Shown: positions 8,580-18,270, counted from the stretch's first letter. The stretch: DNA of 64,000 nt from JANQPD01 sp963715655 (GCA_963715655.1 OY970262.1:1488001-1552000); one strand, 5' to 3'. The notes: generated from the letters alone by a model not told the origin. Program-made: numbers and translations.

Positions 8580-9035
8580 ATGCGTTTATCACAAATGAAA
8601 GAAGCCCTAGCTGCTTCTGAAACAATTACCTTTCAATTACCTAATGGCACTTTGGTTCCCAACCATTTTCATGTAACGGAAGTAGGAAAAATTACTAAAA
8701 GTTTTATTGATTGTGGAGGTACGCTGCGTGAGGAAGAAGTAGTGAATTTCCAACTATGGAATGCCAATGATTACGATCATACCCTTCATCCAGAAAAACT
8801 CTTAAACATTATTGATTTAGCAGAAAAAAAGCTTGCACTAGGCGATTGGGAAATAGAAGTGGAATATCAAGGAGAAACCATCCAAAAGTTTGGTTTAGCG
8901 TTTAGCGATAAGGTTTTTAAACTTACCGGTAAGCAAACCGCGTGTTTGGCCTTAGATGCGTGTGGAGTGGATGTTAGTGGATCTGAAGTCATTTCTTCTG
9001 CTACAAGTTGCACTCCGGGTGGTGGCTGCTGTTAG
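8580..9035 (+). CDS. DUF6428-type ars-operon protein with cysteine-rich tail
   Basis: A 151-residue cytosolic protein whose genes commonly sit in Bacteroidota ars operons (DUF6428, from memory). It has no membrane segment. Cysteines cluster in the C-terminal half, with a TACLALDACGV stretch and a terminal SCTPGGGCC motif that looks suited to binding a soft metalloid. The gene lies 41 bases after arsR and 9 bases before the arsenate reductase gene. A role as arsenite carrier or chaperone is inferred from cysteines and context; no enzyme motif was seen. Confidence 0.7.
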   Translation: MRLSQMKEALAASETITFQLPNGTLVPNHFHVTEVGKITKSFIDCGGTLREEEVVNFQLWNANDYDHTLHPEKLLNIIDLAEKKLALGDWEIEVEYQGETIQKFGLAFSDKVFKLTGKQTACLALDACGVDVSGSEVISSATSCTPGGGCC

Positions 9036-9044
9036 TACATTAGT

Positions 9045-9674
9045 ATGAGTATTTTAAACACACCCATAATCAAGGTAATTAATCAACTTGATGAGCAATC
9101 CATTTCAAGTGATAGAAAGAAAATCTTGGATGCATTAGTAGTATGTATGCAAAATAGAGAAACTAATCAGCGCCTCATAAATCTGTTATTCATTTGTACG
9201 CATAATTCAAGAAGAAGTTATTTTGCCCAAGTATGGGCGCAAACGTTTGCTTCCTATTTTAATTTACCTACCATACAAACCTATTCCGGAGGAACTGAGG
9301 CCACGGCACTTTATCCAACGGTTTTAAAAACGCTTGAAAATCAAGGATTTGAATTACAAGTAATGCAAAATGGTAAAAACGCTTTATATAGCTTAAAGTC
9401 CGGTGTTAACGAACCGCCCATAATCGGATTTTCTAAGCTATGGAATGACACTTTTAATCCAAAAAGTGATTTTATTGCAGTAATGACATGTGGTCAAGCA
9501 GATGTAGATTGTCCATATATACCGGGCGCAAAACAAAGAATATCTTTGCCTTTTACCGACCCTAAGGAATATGATGGTGGAGCTTATGAAATTGAAGCTT
9601 ACTTAAACAAAAGCTTGGAAATTGCTACTGATTTGTACTATGTTTTTCATAAACTAGCCTCAAAACCAAAGTAA
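9045..9674 (+). CDS. arsC: low-molecular-weight phosphatase-type arsenate reductase
   Basis: A 209-residue protein of the LMW protein-tyrosine-phosphatase fold. The anion-binding P-loop CX5R is C51-T-H-N-S-R-R57. The DP loop is D172-P173 (FTDPKEYDG). Cys149 and Cys156 (CGQADVDC) flank a loop and could supply the resolving thiols of a redox relay. An N-terminal extension of about 45 residues precedes the fold. In this operon arsenate reduction to arsenite, feeding the ACR3 pump, is the likely reaction, although family members are often annotated only as protein-tyrosine phosphatases. Its stop overlaps the start of the pump gene. Confidence 0.82.
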   Translation: MSILNTPIIKVINQLDEQSISSDRKKILDALVVCMQNRETNQRLINLLFICTHNSRRSYFAQVWAQTFASYFNLPTIQTYSGGTEATALYPTVLKTLENQGFELQVMQNGKNALYSLKSGVNEPPIIGFSKLWNDTFNPKSDFIAVMTCGQADVDCPYIPGAKQRISLPFTDPKEYDGGAYEIEAYLNKSLEIATDLYYVFHKLASKPK

Positions 9675-10702
9675 TGAAAAAGAAACTTAGCTTTTTGGAT
9701 TCTTACTTAACAGTGTGGATATTTTTGGCCATGTTAGTTGGGGTAAGCCTTGGGTATTTCATTCCTAGTTTCCCAAAAATGGTAAATGCGTTTAGCAATG
9801 GAAGTACAAATATTCCCATTGCCATTGGCCTAATTTTAATGATGTATCCACCACTGGCCAAGGTAGATTATGCTTTACTGCCCAAAGTTTTTCGCAATGT
9901 TAAAATTCTTTCGGTTTCGCTTGTGCTAAACTGGGTAATAGGCCCAATACTCATGTTTGTACTGGCCTTAGTTTTTTTGCAAGAATATCCACACTACATG
10001 GTAGGTATAATTTTAATTGGTTTAGCGCGCTGCATAGCTATGGTATTAGTTTGGAATGATTTAGCGGAGGGAAGTAGTGAGTACGGAGCCGGTTTGGTGG
10101 CGCTTAATAGCATTTTTCAAGTGTTTGGGTACAGCTTTTATGCTTGGCTGTTTATAACCGTGCTTCCCCCTTATTTTGGTTTTGAAGGCGCTATTGTTTC
10201 AATATCTATTACCACTATTGCCAAAAGCGTGGCCATTTATTTAGGTTTACCTTTTCTAATGGGCATCCTTAGCCGCTTTATTTTAGTAAAGTTAAAAGGT
10301 GTTACTTGGTATCAAAATACGTTTATTCCGGCAATTGCGCCTCTTACCTTAGTATCTTTGTTGTTTACCATTGTCATTATGTTTTCGCTTAAAGGCGATG
10401 TAATTGTAGGCTTACCAATGGATGTATTAATTATTGCACTACCATTAGTACTTTACTTTACCCTAATGTTTGTAATTGGCTTTTTTGTAACCAAAGCAGC
10501 AGGAGCAAAATACACGGAAACCGCTGCCGTAGCTTTTACAGCAGCCGGCAATAATTTTGAATTAGCCATAGCGGTAGCTATTGCTGTGTTTGGTTTAAAT
10601 TCAGGAGAAGCTTTTGCCGGTGTAGTTGGGCCATTAGTAGAAGTGCCGGCACTTATTTTATTGGTACGGGTTTCCTTTTGGTTTAAGCGAAAGTATTTTT
10701 GA
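9674..10702 (+). CDS. acr3: ACR3-family arsenite efflux pump
   Basis: A 342-residue polytopic protein with about ten membrane helices, the normal ACR3 length. It shows the conserved Cys120 in GLARCIAMVLVWN and Glu323 in GPLVEVPAL, matching residues known to be needed for transport in characterised ACR3 proteins. It exports arsenite across the inner membrane. The start overlaps the stop of the arsenate reductase gene by 1 base, indicating translational coupling. Confidence 0.93.
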   Translation: MKKKLSFLDSYLTVWIFLAMLVGVSLGYFIPSFPKMVNAFSNGSTNIPIAIGLILMMYPPLAKVDYALLPKVFRNVKILSVSLVLNWVIGPILMFVLALVFLQEYPHYMVGIILIGLARCIAMVLVWNDLAEGSSEYGAGLVALNSIFQVFGYSFYAWLFITVLPPYFGFEGAIVSISITTIAKSVAIYLGLPFLMGILSRFILVKLKGVTWYQNTFIPAIAPLTLVSLLFTIVIMFSLKGDVIVGLPMDVLIIALPLVLYFTLMFVIGFFVTKAAGAKYTETAAVAFTAAGNNFELAIAVAIAVFGLNSGEAFAGVVGPLVEVPALILLVRVSFWFKRKYF

Positions 10703-10735
10703 GTTTAACTCACGGGATTATTTAAGTTAGAAATT

Positions 10736-11176
10736 ATGAAACGTAGAATCTCTACTAACGTGAAGTGGATAAAGTATTTAATTTTACCTATTGGAGTGTT
10801 TGTTTTGATTCAACTTATAATGAATACCGTTGCAACCGGAATTCTAAATGAACAAACCTTAGCACATGCTTCAGTATTATTACTTATAATTTTAGCTTAT
10901 TGGTTTCTGGATAAGGTTAGAGTTATCCAATTTGATAATGTCCACATGTTTATTAAAAATAAACGGTCAAGTCAAAAGGTGCGGTTAGAAAAAATAGTAA
11001 AAATTGCTATGAGCAACACATTAGTAAGTGGTTAACGCATTTGGAAGATCAAATATATCAGCGAAGCAGAAAAGTTAAAATCTTTAAGAATGCTACCAAA
11101 ACAGATGGGTAATGATTTTGACGATTTTATCAAAAATGTACGTCTAGCAAATCACAAATTAGAATATGAGGGTTGA
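10736..11176 (+). pseudogene. small membrane/PH-like protein gene split by an in-frame TAA
   Basis: The first part (10736-11035) encodes 99 residues with two hydrophobic helices (about 12-32 and 43-58), then a soluble part rich in Lys, Arg and Ile. After the TAA at 11033-11035 the same frame continues for 46 codons to a TGA at 11174-11176, with protein-like composition (for example IWKIKYISEAEKLKSLRMLP and an acidic/aromatic tail). The whole would make a 146-codon protein of two membrane helices plus a PH-like domain. A nonsense mutation or sequencing error is the simplest reading. It lies 33 bases after acr3. Function is unknown. Confidence 0.6.
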
Positions 11177-11256
11177 GGATTTTTTTTAAGTTGGTTATGA
11201 AATAGCGCCTTTAAGTATTTGAAAACTAAAATTTTTCCAATGACCATTGTCCCTTT

Positions 11257-12516
11257 TTACAACTGCTCCGCCCGTGAACTATCTAGCTTAATAAATATAA
11301 ACAGCAAGATGGTAAAGCCCCATAAGCTACTTCCGCCATAGCTAAAAAAGGGTAGAGGAATACCAATAACCGGTGCCAAACCAATCGTCATGGCAATATT
11401 AATGGCAAAGTGAAAAAACAAAATGCTTACTACTGAATATCCGTAAACGCGCGCAAACGTATTTTTTTGCCTCTCGGCTACCAATACAATTCGGTAAAAA
11501 AGTAACACAAAAAGGATAATGGTAATGCTGCTGCCAATAAATCCCCATTCTTCTCCCACGGTGCAAAAAATAAAGTCGGTGCTTTGCTCAGGCACAAAAT
11601 CATACTTGGTTTGCGTGCCATGTAAATATCCTTTTCCGGCAAGTCCGCCAGAGCCAATGGCAATCATGCTTTGCTCGGTGTTATAGCCTATTCCGCGTGG
11701 GTCATGTGCTTTTCCTAACAAAATGTTTATTCGGTTTCGGTGTCTGTCTTCCAACACATTATTAAACGCATAATCAACGCTATAAATAAAACCACAGCAC
11801 ACTAATAAAACGCCTAAAGCTCTAATCCACATACCTTTGGCTTTGCGTGTAAATACTATAAAAAGGGTGGTGATGCCAGCAAGAATGGCCAGTAAATAAA
11901 GTTTTTCAATTAATAGGCTTAGGATAAACAGCATTACTAAGGTGAGTCCGAAAAAGATATAATTGCCACTTAAGCCTTCGCGATAAAGCACCAAAAAGAA
12001 AGCGGTATATACTAAAGCCGAACCGGGATCGGGCTGAGGAACAATAATAATAGCCGGTAAAAAAACAAGTACCAACGCTTGAATACGGTAGCGCCATTTG
12101 CTTAAATCTACATTTGGAGTACTTGCATATTTTGCCAAAGCCAGTGCAGCCGCACACTTGGCAAATTCACTGGGTTGCAAACTAAAGCTCCCAAAAGCAT
12201 ACCAAGAGGTAGCTCCGGCAATTTGCTTTCCGAATACAAACAAACCTAACAAACTTAGCACAGAGAGGATAAAAATAGGATAGGCTAAGGTTTCAAAAAG
12301 CCGTGAATCAGAAATCATTATAAGCAATACTAAAACGTATGCCGTGCCAATCCACAGTAATTGCTTACCGTACTTTTGGGTCATGTCAAAAATGCTGTTG
12401 GCCTCTTCATTATACACGGCAGCATAAATATTTCCCCAACCTAAAAACACCAATAGGGTAAATAATAAAAACAAGGGCCAATCTATATTGGTAAATGTTC
12501 CTCCTCTGTTTCTCAT
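11257..12516 (-). CDS. rodA: RodA, SEDS peptidoglycan glycosyltransferase
   Basis: A 419-residue SEDS (FtsW/RodA/SpoVE) protein with about ten membrane helices. Family signatures are present: ATSWYAFGSFSLQPSEFAK in the first half, PDPGSALVY, and the C-terminal GIPLPFFSYGGSS. RodA polymerises lipid II glycan strands in the elongasome together with PBP2. The start overlaps the stop of mrdA by 4 bases, and it is the last gene of the mreBCD-mrdA-rodA series. RodA rather than FtsW is assigned from this operon context. Confidence 0.94.
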   Translation of the reverse strand: MRNRGGTFTNIDWPLFLLFTLLVFLGWGNIYAAVYNEEANSIFDMTQKYGKQLLWIGTAYVLVLLIMISDSRLFETLAYPIFILSVLSLLGLFVFGKQIAGATSWYAFGSFSLQPSEFAKCAAALALAKYASTPNVDLSKWRYRIQALVLVFLPAIIIVPQPDPGSALVYTAFFLVLYREGLSGNYIFFGLTLVMLFILSLLIEKLYLLAILAGITTLFIVFTRKAKGMWIRALGVLLVCCGFIYSVDYAFNNVLEDRHRNRINILLGKAHDPRGIGYNTEQSMIAIGSGGLAGKGYLHGTQTKYDFVPEQSTDFIFCTVGEEWGFIGSSITIILFVLLFYRIVLVAERQKNTFARVYGYSVVSILFFHFAINIAMTIGLAPVIGIPLPFFSYGGSSLWGFTILLFIFIKLDSSRAEQL

Positions 12517-14372
12517 GGATTGGTAGCCAAATTATCCGATTGAGGATATTTTTCTAAATATTGTTTTTCATATTCACCATTCAGGCTACCTTCAATCATG
12601 CGTTTTTCCATATCCTTACGCTCCACTTTTCCTAGCAGATATTGCTCAATCATAAGGCTGGCAATAGGAGCAGCCCAACGGCTTCCCCAATAGCCGTTTT
12701 CTACAATAATGGCAATGGCAATTTTTGGATTATCCTTTGGCGCAAAAGCCACAAAAATGGAATGATCTTGTCCGTGTGGGTTTTCCGCAGTACCCGTTTT
12801 TCCACACATTTGTATGCTATCATGGCGACTTCCACGTGCGGTTCCGTACTCAAAAACGTCAAACATCCCATCTATAATGGTTTGAAAATGTACTTGATCG
12901 ATGGTTGTATATTTTTTTTCTGTAAGATTAGGATCATCAATAGTTTTACCGCCCACGGCTTTTACAATATGCGGGGTAATGTACCAACCTTGGTTTGCAA
13001 TGGCAGCGGTAAAGTTGGCCATTTGTACCGGAGTAAGTAATAATTCTCCTTGACCAATACCCAATGAAATAGCGCGTACTGAGCGCCAAGTTGTTGCGCC
13101 ATCTAAGCGCGTGTAGTAAGAAGCATCAGGCACAAAACCTTTTCTACCGGTGGGTAAATCATTATTTAAATACTGACCTAAACCAAAACTTTTTACGTGC
13201 TTGCTCCAAACATCTAAACCAATTTGTGCATTCTCATATTTATCTACCGTGGTTTTAAAAACCGTGCAGAAATAATTATTACATGATTTACTAATTGCGG
13301 TGCGCAGCTGTATGGGGTAGCCTGTTCCGCAGTGGCAAGCTACGTGTAATCTTCCGTAATGAAACCCATGATGGCACGTGTAACTGGTAGTGGGTACTAG
13401 CACACCTTCTTGCATGGCTACCAACGCATTTATCACCTTAAAGGGAGAGCCGGGAGGATACTCTGCGAGTAAACCTCTATCGTACAAAGGTTTATTAACG
13501 CTATCTAAATACAGGCGGTTGTAATTTTGACTTCGCTCGCGCCCCACCATTAATTCAGGGTCGTAGGAAGGAGCCGTAATAAGGCTTAGTATTTCTCCGG
13601 TTTTAGGTTCAATGGCTACAACGCTGCCGCGTTTTCCGCTCATCAAACGCTCTCCGTATGCTTGTAAATCTATATCAATGGTGCTGGTTACATCTTGCCC
13701 AGGTTTTGGAATGGTGTCAAATTTTCCACCTTCAAATTTTCCTTTGGCGGTGTTGTGCACATCCACCATTTTAAACTCAATACCCGCGCGCCCTCGTAGC
13801 TGATTTTCATAGGATTTTTCAATACCGGTAATGCCAACCAAATCTCCTTTACTATAAGAACCGTTGCTAGCCAAAAAGCGATCATTAGCTTCCCCAATAA
13901 AGCCAACCACGTTGGCTCCAGATTTATTTGTGTACGTTCTTAAAATTCGCTTACGCGGAAAAAATCCCGGATAACGGTGTAATTTTTCTTGTAAATAGGC
14001 AAATTGCTCTTTGCTTAATTGCTTAATAAACACCGACTCTTTTATGTAGCTATAGCTTTTTGCTTTTACAATACGGTCAATGTAATCGGCTTTAGAAATG
14101 TTTAATAACGTGCAAAAGGTGTTGGTGTCTATTTCTTTTACAAAACGGGGCACCACCATTAAATCATAAGCACTTTGGTTGCCAACTAATAACTTGCCCG
14201 TTCTATCATAAATAAAACCACGGCCTGGATACATTTTTTCTTTACGAATTACGTTGTTTGCTGCACTTAGCTTGTAATCATCTTTAATTACTTGTATATA
14301 AAACAAGCGGCAAATAAAAATTAGCGCCAAGCTGGCGAAGAAAAAGAAGAAGAGATATTTACGATTATTCAT
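12513..14372 (-). CDS. mrdA: penicillin-binding protein 2 (elongasome transpeptidase)
   Basis: A 619-residue class B PBP with one N-terminal membrane helix (about 6-27), a dimerisation/pedestal domain, and a transpeptidase domain. Catalytic motifs are S309-P-F-K312 (SxxK), S363-C-N365 (SxN) and K525-T-G527 (KTG). A cluster of Cys and His between residues 333 and 348 precedes the SxN motif and could bind Zn2+, as reported for E. coli PBP2. It cross-links peptidoglycan during cell elongation, working with RodA. It lies between mreD and rodA. Confidence 0.94.
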   Translation of the reverse strand: MNNRKYLFFFFFASLALIFICRLFYIQVIKDDYKLSAANNVIRKEKMYPGRGFIYDRTGKLLVGNQSAYDLMVVPRFVKEIDTNTFCTLLNISKADYIDRIVKAKSYSYIKESVFIKQLSKEQFAYLQEKLHRYPGFFPRKRILRTYTNKSGANVVGFIGEANDRFLASNGSYSKGDLVGITGIEKSYENQLRGRAGIEFKMVDVHNTAKGKFEGGKFDTIPKPGQDVTSTIDIDLQAYGERLMSGKRGSVVAIEPKTGEILSLITAPSYDPELMVGRERSQNYNRLYLDSVNKPLYDRGLLAEYPPGSPFKVINALVAMQEGVLVPTTSYTCHHGFHYGRLHVACHCGTGYPIQLRTAISKSCNNYFCTVFKTTVDKYENAQIGLDVWSKHVKSFGLGQYLNNDLPTGRKGFVPDASYYTRLDGATTWRSVRAISLGIGQGELLLTPVQMANFTAAIANQGWYITPHIVKAVGGKTIDDPNLTEKKYTTIDQVHFQTIIDGMFDVFEYGTARGSRHDSIQMCGKTGTAENPHGQDHSIFVAFAPKDNPKIAIAIIVENGYWGSRWAAPIASLMIEQYLLGKVERKDMEKRMIEGSLNGEYEKQYLEKYPQSDNLATNP

Positions 14373-14375
14373 GTG

Positions 14376-14876
14376 CTATTTTGAACGGAAGTTCCAAAGC
14401 TGAACCAACATTACCATTACAAAGGTAAAGAGGCTACTGCACAAAGTACGTACTAAAACAATACTGATTTCGGTAAACTTAAAGGCTTCTAAACCAAAAA
14501 GTACAAAGTGATGGGTAAAAACCATTAAAAAAGCGTAGATGGCGCTACTTTGAAAGGCTAAATCTTTGGTGCGTAACTCCTTAAATTCTACTCCACGCTT
14601 GCCACTAGCCATTTTTAAAAAGGTTTGTCTTGTAAATGCAATTAGCGTGCAAGCAGCAGCGTGCATACCACCGCTATTTTCAAATAAATCAATACTAAGA
14701 CCTAGTAAAAATGCACTTATAAGCAACAAGGCTCTATCTGTATTAAAGGGTACAAAAAGTATAAATAAGATATATAGGTAGGGGTTTAAGTACCCGAAAA
14801 ACAGCACATTATTTAATACCAACCCTTGCAGGAATATTAAAAGCACAAATAGTGCTATGTATTTAATTACATACAT
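14376..14876 (-). CDS. mreD: rod shape-determining membrane protein MreD
   Basis: A 166-residue hydrophobic protein with about five membrane helices, typical MreD length. Short motifs such as LYILFILFVPFNTDRALLLISAFLLG fit the family pattern of a conserved middle (only partly quoted family resemblance). The stronger evidence is position: it follows mreC directly, overlapping by 1 base, and precedes mrdA by 3 bases. MreD links the MreB/MreC scaffold to the membrane part of the elongasome. Confidence 0.86.
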   Translation of the reverse strand: MYVIKYIALFVLLIFLQGLVLNNVLFFGYLNPYLYILFILFVPFNTDRALLLISAFLLGLSIDLFENSGGMHAAACTLIAFTRQTFLKMASGKRGVEFKELRTKDLAFQSSAIYAFLMVFTHHFVLFGLEAFKFTEISIVLVRTLCSSLFTFVMVMLVQLWNFRSK

Positions 14877-15694
14877 TAATTAGACTGTAATTGTAAAATT
14901 TCGGTTTTAAACTTATCTTTTACCACGTACACTTCATTTACAGAAGCAAAATCTGTAGCTAATAAAATTTGTAGTTGATAAAAATTTTGATCGGCTTGTA
15001 GTTTAAAGCTTTGTACCGTGCCAATTAAAACACCCGGAGGAAAAATAAGCGAACGGGCATCGGTAATAATACTATCGCCCTCTTCTACACCGGAATATCG
15101 AGGTATATCAGCAACCTGACCAATTTTATAATTTTTACCATCCCAAGTTACCGGCCCAAAAAAACCACTTCCTTTTAATCTTCCGCTAATGGCCAAAGTA
15201 GGATTGATTAAGGGAATTACGGTGGCATAATGCTCGCTTACCTCTTTTATTTCTCCTACCGTACCCAAGGGCCCAATTACGCCCATTTCCACTTTTAAGC
15301 CATGTACGCTACCTTTATTTATGGTAAGATAATTTTGCCTTTTTAAATAACTGCTGTTAATTACTTCTGCGTATTGATAGGTATAGCGCACTTTATAATT
15401 ACTGTCAATTACGGTGCGCACGTTGGTATCCAAATCAATAAGTAAGCTGGGTAAATTTGCTCTTAGACGCGCGTTTTGTTTAGCAAGATTTTCGTTTTGT
15501 TTTTTAAGATTAAGGTAATCGGTAAAATTATCGTACTCCTCTAGCACCGCGCCAGTAGCTGCTCGGCTGCTGTTTAAATACACACTACGCTGAAAACTAC
15601 GGCTACTAAACATCCATACCAAAGCGGTTGCTTCTAAAATTAAAAAAAGCAAAAACAGCCGGTAGGCTACAATTAACCGCAGTAAATTTTGCAT
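14876..15694 (-). CDS. mreC: rod shape-determining protein MreC
   Basis: A 272-residue protein with a single N-terminal membrane helix (about 8-27), a coiled coil (about 50-80) and a periplasmic beta-barrel pair from about residue 105 onward, the MreC layout. Motifs include VINSSYLKRQNYLTINKGS and GVIGPLGTVGEI. It activates PBP2/RodA in the elongasome. It follows mreB by 10 bases and overlaps mreD by 1. Confidence 0.91.
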   Translation of the reverse strand: MQNLLRLIVAYRLFLLFLILEATALVWMFSSRSFQRSVYLNSSRAATGAVLEEYDNFTDYLNLKKQNENLAKQNARLRANLPSLLIDLDTNVRTVIDSNYKVRYTYQYAEVINSSYLKRQNYLTINKGSVHGLKVEMGVIGPLGTVGEIKEVSEHYATVIPLINPTLAISGRLKGSGFFGPVTWDGKNYKIGQVADIPRYSGVEEGDSIITDARSLIFPPGVLIGTVQSFKLQADQNFYQLQILLATDFASVNEVYVVKDKFKTEILQLQSN

Positions 15695-15704
15695 GGAGGT
15701 TTAC

Positions 15705-16730
15705 TTACTTCATTAAGAAGTTCCATTTACCAATATTTTTAAGCGCAATACCGGTGCCACGCACCACGGCACGTAGCGGATCTTCAGCTACATACACCGG
15801 TAAATCAGTTTTCATGCTCAAGCGTTTATCAAGCCCGCGTAGCATAGAACCACCACCGGCCATGTAAATTCCGCTGTTGTAAATATCGGCTGCCAATTCC
15901 GGAGGTGTCATGCTTAATGCTTCCATTATTGCATCTTCAATACGCATAATAGATTTATCAAGTGCTTTGGCAATTTCTTTATACGTAACCATTATTTGTT
16001 TCGGCTTTCCGGTAAGCAAATCACGACCTTGTACAGCCATATCTTCCGGTGGATTTTCTACTTCATCTAAAGCAGAGCCGATGCGAATTTTAATTTCTTC
16101 GGCAGTACGCTCACCTACATACAGGTTGTGTTGCGTCCTCATGTAGTAGCTAATGTCATTGGTAAATACATCACCGGCTACTTTTATAGATTTATCGGCC
16201 ACAATTCCGCCTAAAGCTAGCACCGCAATTTCGGTAGTTCCACCGCCAATATCAATAATCATATTACCCTTTGGCTCTTGCACATCTACACCCGTACCAA
16301 TAGCCGCAGCCATAGGTTCGTGAATTAAATATACTTCACGTGCACCGGCATGTTCAGCAGAATCGCGCACCGCACGTTTTTCTACTTCGGTAATACCAGA
16401 TGGAATGCAAATAACCATGCGCAAGGTGCTGGGTATAATTTTTCTTTTTAGGCCGGGTATGCTTTTAATCATCTCACGTATCATCGCTTCCGAGGCTTCA
16501 AAATCTGCAATTACCCCGTCTTTTAGCGGACGAATGGTTTTAATATCCTCGTGCGTTTTTCCGTGCATTTGCCGTGCAGCATGGCCTACGGCAATAATTT
16601 TATTCGTATTCCTATCCTTCGCTACTATAGAAGGAGCGTCAACAACCACCTTATCGTTGTGTATAATTAGGGTGTTGGCGGTGCCAAGGTCAATGGCAAT
16701 GTCTTCTCTAAAAAAATCAAATAATCCCAT
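15705..16730 (-). CDS. mreB: actin-like rod shape protein MreB
   Basis: A 341-residue actin-fold protein, standard MreB length. The phosphate-1 motif is DLGTANTLI (14-22), preceded by the amphipathic GLFDFFRED start that contacts membrane. Phosphate-2 is IDIGGGTTEIA, and the adenosine motif GGGSMLRGLD lies near residue 292. It polymerises along the inner membrane to orient cell-wall synthesis. It follows purH by 7 bases and heads the mre operon. Confidence 0.96.
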   Translation of the reverse strand: MGLFDFFREDIAIDLGTANTLIIHNDKVVVDAPSIVAKDRNTNKIIAVGHAARQMHGKTHEDIKTIRPLKDGVIADFEASEAMIREMIKSIPGLKRKIIPSTLRMVICIPSGITEVEKRAVRDSAEHAGAREVYLIHEPMAAAIGTGVDVQEPKGNMIIDIGGGTTEIAVLALGGIVADKSIKVAGDVFTNDISYYMRTQHNLYVGERTAEEIKIRIGSALDEVENPPEDMAVQGRDLLTGKPKQIMVTYKEIAKALDKSIMRIEDAIMEALSMTPPELAADIYNSGIYMAGGGSMLRGLDKRLSMKTDLPVYVAEDPLRAVVRGTGIALKNIGKWNFLMK

Positions 16731-16737
16731 TTAGTAC

Positions 16738-18252
16738 TTAGTGTTTAAAGTGGCGTTTGCCTGTAAATACCATTGCCATATTTTGGCTGTTGCAATAATC
16801 AATACTCAGTTGATCTTTAACTGAGCCTCCGGGTTGTATAACGGTTTTAATTCCAGCTTCTTTCGCAATTTCTACACAGTCAGGAAAAGGAAAAAAAGCA
16901 TCAGACGCCATGGCCGCATTTTGCAGCGGCAAGTTAAATGATTTTGCTTTGTTAATTGCTTGTCTTAATGCATCTACTCTAGAAGTTTGTCCGGTGCCAC
17001 TTGCTAGCAGTTGCTTGTTCTTTGCCAGCACAATGGTGTTACTCTTTGTATGCTTACATATTTTAGACGCAAAAGCTAAATCATCTAGCTCGGTTTTGCT
17101 AGGCGAAACGGTGGTTTTTGTTTCCATTTCGGCAATGCTATCTGTATGTGCATCAATGTCTTGTGCTAAAATACCATTGAGCATACTTCTGTATTGTGTG
17201 CTTGGTTTTTCAAAATTATTTAAGATTAAAATGATGCGGTTTTTCTTTTGTTTTAATATGTCTAAAGCTTCGGTTGTATAGCTTTTCGCGATAATTATTT
17301 CAAAGAAAAGATCATGCATCAAGGTGGCCGTTGGTGCATCTACTTCGGCATTGGTAATAATAACGCCTCCAAATGCAGAAACAGGATCTGCGGCAAGCGC
17401 GTCCTTCCAACAATCTGTTAAGCTTTCGCGAGAAGCTAAACCACACGCGTTATTATGTTTTAAAATAGCCAAAGTTTGCTCGTCAAACTCTTTAATTAAA
17501 TTAATGGCGGCATCGGCATCAAGCAAATTATTATAGCTTAAATCTTTACCGTGTAATTTAGTAAAAACGGCATCTAAGTCTCCATAAAAAGCTCCCGCTT
17601 GATGCGGATTTTCGCCATAGCGCAGCACATTTTTTGCACCAAGCTGTAACGCACTTGCAGCATCATTACCAGCTAAATAATTAAAAATAGCCGTATCATA
17701 ACTGCTACTAATTTCAAAGGCTTTGGTGGCAAAATGTTTTCTATCCGCTTCAGTGGCTTTGCCTTTGCTCAAAATATCTACCGCTTGCGCATACATACCG
17801 CGTGAAGGAATAATCCAAGTATCTGTATAATTTTTAGCCGCTGCTCTAATTAAGGAAATACCACCAATATCAATTTTCTCAATAATATCCGCATGACTTC
17901 CACCGGCTTTTACAGTTTCTTCAAAAGGGTAGAGGTCCACCACAATCACATCAATTACCGGAATTTCATATTCCTGCATTTCAGTAACATCGCTTTTTTC
18001 TTGTCTTCTGCCCAAAATGCCACCAAAAACTTTGGGATGTAAGGTTTTTACTCGGCCACCCAAAATGCTTGGGTATCCGGTTAAATCTTCTACTGCGGTT
18101 ACATCATAACCTAATTCTTCAATAAATTTTCTGGTTCCACCCGTGCTCAGTAGTTCATAGCCTTGTGCTACTAAATTTTTTACTAGTGGTGCTAAACCAT
18201 CTTTGTAAAAAACTGAAATAAGCGCCATAGGTTTGTTGGAAAGTTGCTGCAT
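16738..18252 (-). CDS. purH: bifunctional AICAR formyltransferase / IMP cyclohydrolase
   Basis: A 504-residue PurH. The N-terminal MGS-like cyclohydrolase domain (about 1-195) contains STGGTRKFIEELG and GGRVKTLHPKVFGGIL. The C-terminal transformylase domain carries the catalytic K265-H266 pair (LKHNNACG) and the family motif RYGENPHQAG. It performs the last two steps of IMP synthesis. It is the first gene of the mreBCD-mrdA-rodA run, with only 7 bases to mreB, so purine and cell-shape genes probably share a transcript. Confidence 0.95.
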   Translation of the reverse strand: MQQLSNKPMALISVFYKDGLAPLVKNLVAQGYELLSTGGTRKFIEELGYDVTAVEDLTGYPSILGGRVKTLHPKVFGGILGRRQEKSDVTEMQEYEIPVIDVIVVDLYPFEETVKAGGSHADIIEKIDIGGISLIRAAAKNYTDTWIIPSRGMYAQAVDILSKGKATEADRKHFATKAFEISSSYDTAIFNYLAGNDAASALQLGAKNVLRYGENPHQAGAFYGDLDAVFTKLHGKDLSYNNLLDADAAINLIKEFDEQTLAILKHNNACGLASRESLTDCWKDALAADPVSAFGGVIITNAEVDAPTATLMHDLFFEIIIAKSYTTEALDILKQKKNRIILILNNFEKPSTQYRSMLNGILAQDIDAHTDSIAEMETKTTVSPSKTELDDLAFASKICKHTKSNTIVLAKNKQLLASGTGQTSRVDALRQAINKAKSFNLPLQNAAMASDAFFPFPDCVEIAKEAGIKTVIQPGGSVKDQLSIDYCNSQNMAMVFTGKRHFKH

Positions 18253-18270
18253 CGTACGATTTTAAGCGGG

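Noticed and set aside
12642..13040. 132-codon plus-strand frame inside mrdA
   Set aside because: Antisense to the catalytic part of PBP2, with unlikely composition.
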